Of a stretch of DNA of 64,000 nucleotides, positions 60,218 to 64,000 are shown piece after piece (the first letter of the stretch is position 1; every line of letters starts with the position of its first letter). A program made the translations under genes and the position numbers. This DNA is from Christensenella sp. UBA2853. GTDB lineage: Bacteria; Bacillota; Clostridia; Christensenellales; Aristaeellaceae. The notes below the pieces were generated by a model. It saw only the letters and a program-made list of their open reading frames with translations. It had not been told where the DNA came from and ran no database searches. The stretch is taken from NCBI GenBank assembly GCA_002350845.1, contig DEFL01000033.1, forward strand, positions 165,236-229,235. Reading direction: 5' to 3'.

Positions 60218-60616
60218 ATGGAAAATAAGAAGAGAACCCTGGGCTTTACGATCGGATTCATTTCCGCGGTTATCGCTCTGGTGACCGGTATCGTTCTGTG
60301 GATTTATGGCTCGGCAGTTGGTGATCACTATGCTGTTGCTCCGATTATCCTGATCCTTGGCGCATGCATCGCTCTTGTCGGCCTTGTAATGAAACTTCCT
60401 TTCCTGTCCATCCTTCCCGGTGCTGCCTATATGACAGCCATGGGCCTGTATATTACCTCTCAGATGGGCAACATTTCCGGCCGCCTGAGCGACACCGGTT
60501 TCGGTGCAACAGGCACAGAGCTGGGCATGCTGATTGCCTTCTGCGTCCTGATGCTGGTTGCTACGATTCTGGCCCTGGTCACCAGTTTCATGCAGCAGTC
60601 GAAGGAGACTGCATAA
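60218..60616 (+). CDS. Small four-helix membrane protein
   Basis: This 132-residue protein has four hydrophobic segments with no recognised family. It starts behind AAAGAGGTG, 15 bases after the GH3 stop, so the two are cotranscribed; it may assist the membrane-anchored GH3. The ending QQSKETA is cytoplasmic-like. Confidence 0.75.
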   Translation: MENKKRTLGFTIGFISAVIALVTGIVLWIYGSAVGDHYAVAPIILILGACIALVGLVMKLPFLSILPGAAYMTAMGLYITSQMGNISGRLSDTGFGATGTELGMLIAFCVLMLVATILALVTSFMQQSKETA

Positions 60617-60680
60617 GTCTTTCTTCAACCGGCTTGCTGCTGTCAGCATGATCAGCAGTCTGACGGAAGATCAGCTGTTT

Positions 60681-60765
60681 GGCCGGCCATCCTCATATCC
60701 CTCCGTCTGAGGGCGGCCGGCCTTTTTCTCAAAACTGCCAGTGATCCTGCATTCCTGGCAGTTTT
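60681..60765 (+). terminator. Tandem terminators after the GH3 operon
   Basis: GGCCGGCC (60681-60688) pairs with GGCCGGCC (60715-60722), followed by TTTTTC. A second AAAACTGCCA/TGGCAGTTTT stem (60731-60740 with 60756-60765) follows. The remaining stretch to 60960 (about 195 bases) holds no supported gene and presumably the GH2 promoter, which I could not define. Confidence 0.85.
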
Positions 60766-60960
60766 CTGCATTCTGCTGCAATGCTTGCTACGGCGGAGGC
60801 AGCGGAACAGAGCAGGTTTCCTGTCATCCATGTGCTGTGCAGCGATTCCGCACCGGTATGTCCAGGCTGTGCTGCTGTTTGAACAGGTTCAGAACGCTCT
60901 GAAAAAGATTGAACACGCTTTTGAAGACGCACGACCGTCAATGAACAGGGAGAAGAAAAG

Positions 60961-63345
60961 ATGCAAAGCATTTTATTTCACGACCATTGGTATGTTCGTC
61001 ATACGGATGAGAACGGTCCTGGAAAACCGGTGCCTCTTCCGCATGATGCCATGCTCTCCGAGTCCCGCACGGCAGATGCCGGAGGCGGGCTGAACATCAG
61101 CTGGTTTAAGGGCCGGGATTACGTGTATACCCGGCATTTCTCCGTTTCCAAAAAAGACCTGATGATGCACAATGTGCTGGAATTTGAGGGCGTCTACCGC
61201 AAAGCAGAGGTCTGGATCAATGGAAAAAAGACCGCGTTTCGTCCATACGGATACACGAATTTCTACGTGGAACTGGATGACTGCCTGCGGGAGGGAGACA
61301 ATACGGTCGAGGTCATCGCGCGGAATGGGGATCAGCCCAATTCGCGCTGGTATTCGGGCTCCGGCATTTACCGTCCGGTGAAATGGTGGCGGTCTCCCAA
61401 AAAGCACATTGAGCTCAACGGAGTCAGGATTCGTACCCTCCGTGTGAACCCTGCCGTCATCGAAATCAGTGTACGCACCTCGGAGCCTGGTCCTGTTACA
61501 GTTCAGATCCTGGATGGAGAAACCGTGACGACGGAGGCTTCGTTTGAAGGCTCCACACAGATCACCATTTCCGACGCAAAACTGTGGAGCGTGGATACAC
61601 CCAGCCTGTACACTGCAAAGGTTCGTTTCGGGGAAGACACGGCGGTGGAAACCTTCGGCATCCGCACCCTCCAATGGGGAAAAGACGGGTTTCTGGTGAA
61701 CGGGGAGCGTGTCATTCTTCGTGGTGCATGCGTTCATCATGACAACGGCCTGCTCGGCGCCGTATGCCATCCGGATGCCGTGGAGCGCAAGCTTCGGATC
61801 CTGAAGGAAAACGGATACAACGCAATCCGCTCTGCCCACAATCCTTGCTCGAAGGCTGCGCTGGAGGTCTGCGACCGGATCGGCCTGATGGTCATGGACG
61901 AATATATCGATCAGTGGTATATTCACAAGACCCAGCACGATTATGTGGAATACTTTGACCAGTTCCGGCATCAGGACCTCGCCGATATGGTGGACAAGGA
62001 TTACAATCATCCATGCGTCATCATGTACTCGACAGGTAATGAAGTCGCAGAAACCGCGCAGCCCAAAGGCATCGCGCTGACGGAAGAAATGACGGAAGAA
62101 CTTCACCGTCTGGATGGCACCCGTCCGGTCACCTGCGGCATCAACATCTTTTTCAATTTCCTGAATTCCATCGGCATGGGTCAGTATTCGGACGAAAAGG
62201 CGGCCAAAGAAGCGCAGCGTGCGGCCAATGCGAGGGCTTCCGGCAAAAAGAATAAGGAAAGTGCGACCGGCTCCAAGTTTTTCAATGATATGGCGGGTCT
62301 CCTCGGTGCAGATTTCATGAAGCTCGGGGCCACGCTTCACGGCTCGGACGTGACCACCCGTCAGGCTTATGCCCGTATGGATATTGCCGGTTATAACTAC
62401 GGCGAAAAACGGTATCGGAGAGATCTGAAGAAGTATCCTGACCGCCTGATTCTGGGCAGTGAAACCTTCTGTTCGGATGCTTACAGATTCTGGGAACTGG
62501 CCAAGGAAAACCCGCGACTGCTGGGTGATTTTGTCTGGTCCGGCATCGATTATCTTGGCGAGGACGGCATCGGCGCATGGGAATACAAAGAGTATGCGCC
62601 GGAGTTTGAACATAACGTGGGCTGGATCAGCGCTGGCGCAGGACGCATTGACCTGACCGGCAAGCCGCTGGGCGAAGCGTTGTATACCCGGGTAGCTTTC
62701 GAACAGGACAGCGGTCCCTTCCTTGCGGTGCGTCCGATCTGTCATGCAGGCCGCCGTCACTCTCCATCCGCATGGAAAATGACCAATGCAATGCCGACCT
62801 GGTCTTTCCGCGGCTGGGAGGGAAAACAGGCTCATGTGGAAGTCTATGCCCGTGCTGACTCTGTGGAACTGCTGCTCAATGGTGCCTCCCTGGGAAGAAA
62901 GCAGGTGAAGAACAACTGTGTGTTCACCTTCCATGTTCCCTATGCGAACGGAAAACTGGAGGCCGTCGCCTATGATGCCCCCGGACATGAAACCGGCCGA
63001 AGCACGCTTGAGACGGCCGGTGAAGAGACGATCCTCAGGGCAGTTCCGGAAGAAACAATGGTTCGGGCTGGTCATCTGAGTTTTATCCGTTTACAGTACA
63101 CCGATTCAAACGGGATCGTGAAGCCTTGCGAACGAGGTGTTCTGGATGTAAAGGTGGAGGGCGGCAGACTGGTCGGCCTTGGCTCTGCGTGCCCCTATTA
63201 TGAGCGGAGCTATCTGGATTCCACCTGTGATACCTATTACGGTGAAGCCCTGGCGATTGTGGAAGCGGGTTCCGGTGATCAGGTCACGCTGACCGCAGGG
63301 GATGGAAAACACGAAGCCGTTACAGTCGTCAAGATTGTTCTGTAA
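60961..63345 (+). CDS. GH2 family beta-glycosidase
   Basis: This 794-residue cytoplasmic enzyme has the GH2 layout: jelly-roll N-terminus, Ig-like domain, TIM barrel with acid/base E361 (STGNEVAE) and nucleophile E501 (GSETFC), then extra beta domains from about 615 (SFRGWEGKQAHVEVYARAD; GVLDVKVEGGRLVGLGSA). A low-complexity, Ala/Lys-rich insertion lies in the barrel (about 412-460, between the active-site loops). A beta-galactosidase or related activity is likely. The ATG follows GGGAGAAG. It has its own region after two terminators and ends at a strong terminator. Confidence 0.9.
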   Translation: MQSILFHDHWYVRHTDENGPGKPVPLPHDAMLSESRTADAGGGLNISWFKGRDYVYTRHFSVSKKDLMMHNVLEFEGVYRKAEVWINGKKTAFRPYGYTNFYVELDDCLREGDNTVEVIARNGDQPNSRWYSGSGIYRPVKWWRSPKKHIELNGVRIRTLRVNPAVIEISVRTSEPGPVTVQILDGETVTTEASFEGSTQITISDAKLWSVDTPSLYTAKVRFGEDTAVETFGIRTLQWGKDGFLVNGERVILRGACVHHDNGLLGAVCHPDAVERKLRILKENGYNAIRSAHNPCSKAALEVCDRIGLMVMDEYIDQWYIHKTQHDYVEYFDQFRHQDLADMVDKDYNHPCVIMYSTGNEVAETAQPKGIALTEEMTEELHRLDGTRPVTCGINIFFNFLNSIGMGQYSDEKAAKEAQRAANARASGKKNKESATGSKFFNDMAGLLGADFMKLGATLHGSDVTTRQAYARMDIAGYNYGEKRYRRDLKKYPDRLILGSETFCSDAYRFWELAKENPRLLGDFVWSGIDYLGEDGIGAWEYKEYAPEFEHNVGWISAGAGRIDLTGKPLGEALYTRVAFEQDSGPFLAVRPICHAGRRHSPSAWKMTNAMPTWSFRGWEGKQAHVEVYARADSVELLLNGASLGRKQVKNNCVFTFHVPYANGKLEAVAYDAPGHETGRSTLETAGEETILRAVPEETMVRAGHLSFIRLQYTDSNGIVKPCERGVLDVKVEGGRLVGLGSACPYYERSYLDSTCDTYYGEALAIVEAGSGDQVTLTAGDGKHEAVTVVKIVL

Positions 63346-63405
63346 CAGCACATCCGGGATCTGCCGCATCGTGATGAGTTTTAGTAATCATGGTTTTTTT
63401 CATGG

Positions 63406-63450
63406 AAAGCGCTGCTGCAGAAACAGGAATCGGCAGCAGCGCTTTCTGTT
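63406..63450 (+). terminator. Terminator after the GH2 gene
   Basis: AAAGCGCTGCTGC (63406-63418) pairs perfectly with GCAGCAGCGCTTT (63433-63445), followed by CTGTTTCTTT. A further CGCTTGTGGA/TCCACAGCG stem (63503-63512 with 63521-63529) follows. Confidence 0.85.
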
Positions 63451-63562
63451 TCTTTGACTGTTCTGCCGACCAGCATCATTTGCTAAAGTGAAAAAAGTCC
63501 TCCGCTTGTGGAAGATTTCCTCCACAGCGAAGGGCTTTTCAAATAGGTTTTTTCACAGAGAT

Positions 63563-64000
63563 TGATAACATGTTGCCGCGAATGTTGCCAATGGCATCAT
63601 CCGCAACCCCAAAGCCGCCGGGAATTTTTCTATAATTTCGGCTTTGGGAAATGTTATCATTTGGTTATCAAAGTCGATTTTCCGAGGCCGCAAACCCTTG
63701 CAGAACAAGGGCTTTTTGTACTCCGGTTCTTATTCCCACTCAATGTAATCTAACGCTTTTAGCTTAATTTCTGTTTCTCCTGTTCGTTCTCGTGATTCTG
63801 ATTCTACAGATTATCTGTATTCTCCATGCTCTACAGCCTCAGTTTATCATTTCTTTATCAGCGTGATAAAGAGGCTGTTTTGCTGTGGATTGCGGGGATT
63901 ATTCCCCTGGATTCATTATAGCTTTTCACCAATGCTCAAGCAAGCATTTTCAATCATCTTGTGTATTTGATATGACATGGTTATCATCCAAAAGTGATAA
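63563..64000. repeat. AT-rich region with eight TTATCA/TGATAA motifs
   Basis: TTATCA occurs at 63654, 63665, 63844, 63855 and 63981; TGATAA at 63563, 63864 and 63995. Two pairs face each other, including the palindrome TTATCA-GCG-TGATAA (63855-63869). Also present are a CCCAAAGCCG/CGGCTTTGGG inverted repeat (63608-63617, 63639-63648) and a CCCTTG/CAAGGG hairpin with TTTTT (63695-63716). No gene is supported here; base composition differs from the rest of the window. Confidence 0.7.
63730..63745 (-). other. guaA-3'-end-like sequence, candidate attachment site
   Basis: On the minus strand CATTGAGTGGGAATAA would encode I-E-W-E-stop, the usual end of GMP synthase (guaA), a known integration target for mobile elements. 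No guaA gene is present in the window, so this may be an att copy left by an element that extends beyond base 64000. Confidence 0.4.

Noticed and set aside
63562..63753. A 63-codon frame in the terminal AT-rich region
   Set aside because: It spans inverted repeats and TTATCA motifs, has no ribosome binding site and no recognisable domain.
1..64000. CRISPR arrays, rRNA, tRNA genes or complete insertion sequences
   Set aside because: No regularly spaced direct repeats, no cloverleaf-like intergenic stretches, no rRNA-like sequence and no transposase frames were recognised.

Overview
The window is about 64 kb of moderately GC-rich DNA. It has dense same-strand operons, strong AGGAGG-type ribosome binding sites, frequent ATGA stop/start overlaps, GPH-type sugar transport, YesMN and LytTR two-component systems and many glycoside hydrolases. 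This fits an anaerobic Bacillota/Clostridia gut or rumen plant-glycan degrader; I cannot name a species. I saw no rRNA, tRNA or CRISPR array.

Layout. 1-4.2 kb (+): a five-gene operon for two MacB/FtsX-type ABC transporters around a DUF4418 membrane protein. The first permease carries an FMN-binding domain with a flavinylation-like motif. 4.3-18 kb: a glycan-use locus with GH1, GH43+CBM32-like, GH78 rhamnosidase, a TIM-barrel isomerase, GH2 and a GPH symporter (-), controlled by a divergent AraC regulator (+), followed by a GH36 alpha-galactosidase (-). 18.1-31.5 kb (-): an accessory stretch with a CAT-type acetyltransferase, lipoprotein, hydrolase, ICMT-like methyltransferase, GNATs, DUF3795 fusions, a frameshifted flavoprotein, an XRE-desulfoferrodoxin fusion, a PfkB kinase, and a MATE pump with a TetR repressor and a large palindromic operator. 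31.7-49.5 kb (-): a 13-gene cluster of YesN/YesM two-component system, FG-GAP protein, Opp/Dpp-type ABC importer, DHDPS/NAL-type lyase, EamA transporter, GDPD, GH94 phosphorylase and HAD phosphatase.

49.6-54.7 kb (-): a scarred region. It holds an ABC half-exporter, an AAA/DUF4143 ATPase bracketed by two palindromes of identical geometry, and a frameshifted secreted BspA-like leucine-rich-repeat gene with tail and leader remnants of relatives on both sides. 54.7-63.4 kb (+): a LytTR/AgrC-like two-component system behind a structured leader, then a membrane-anchored GH3 with permuted domain order, a small membrane protein and a second GH2. 63.4-64 kb is AT-rich and non-coding, with eight TTATCA/TGATAA motifs and a short match to the 3' end of guaA on the minus strand. 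It looks like the edge of an integrative element lying beyond the window.

Together the genes suggest import and stepwise breakdown of plant-derived galactosides, rhamnosides and beta-glycosides under local regulators, interspersed with recently acquired stress, efflux and mobile modules. Functions are inferred from motifs and family knowledge; no searches were run.
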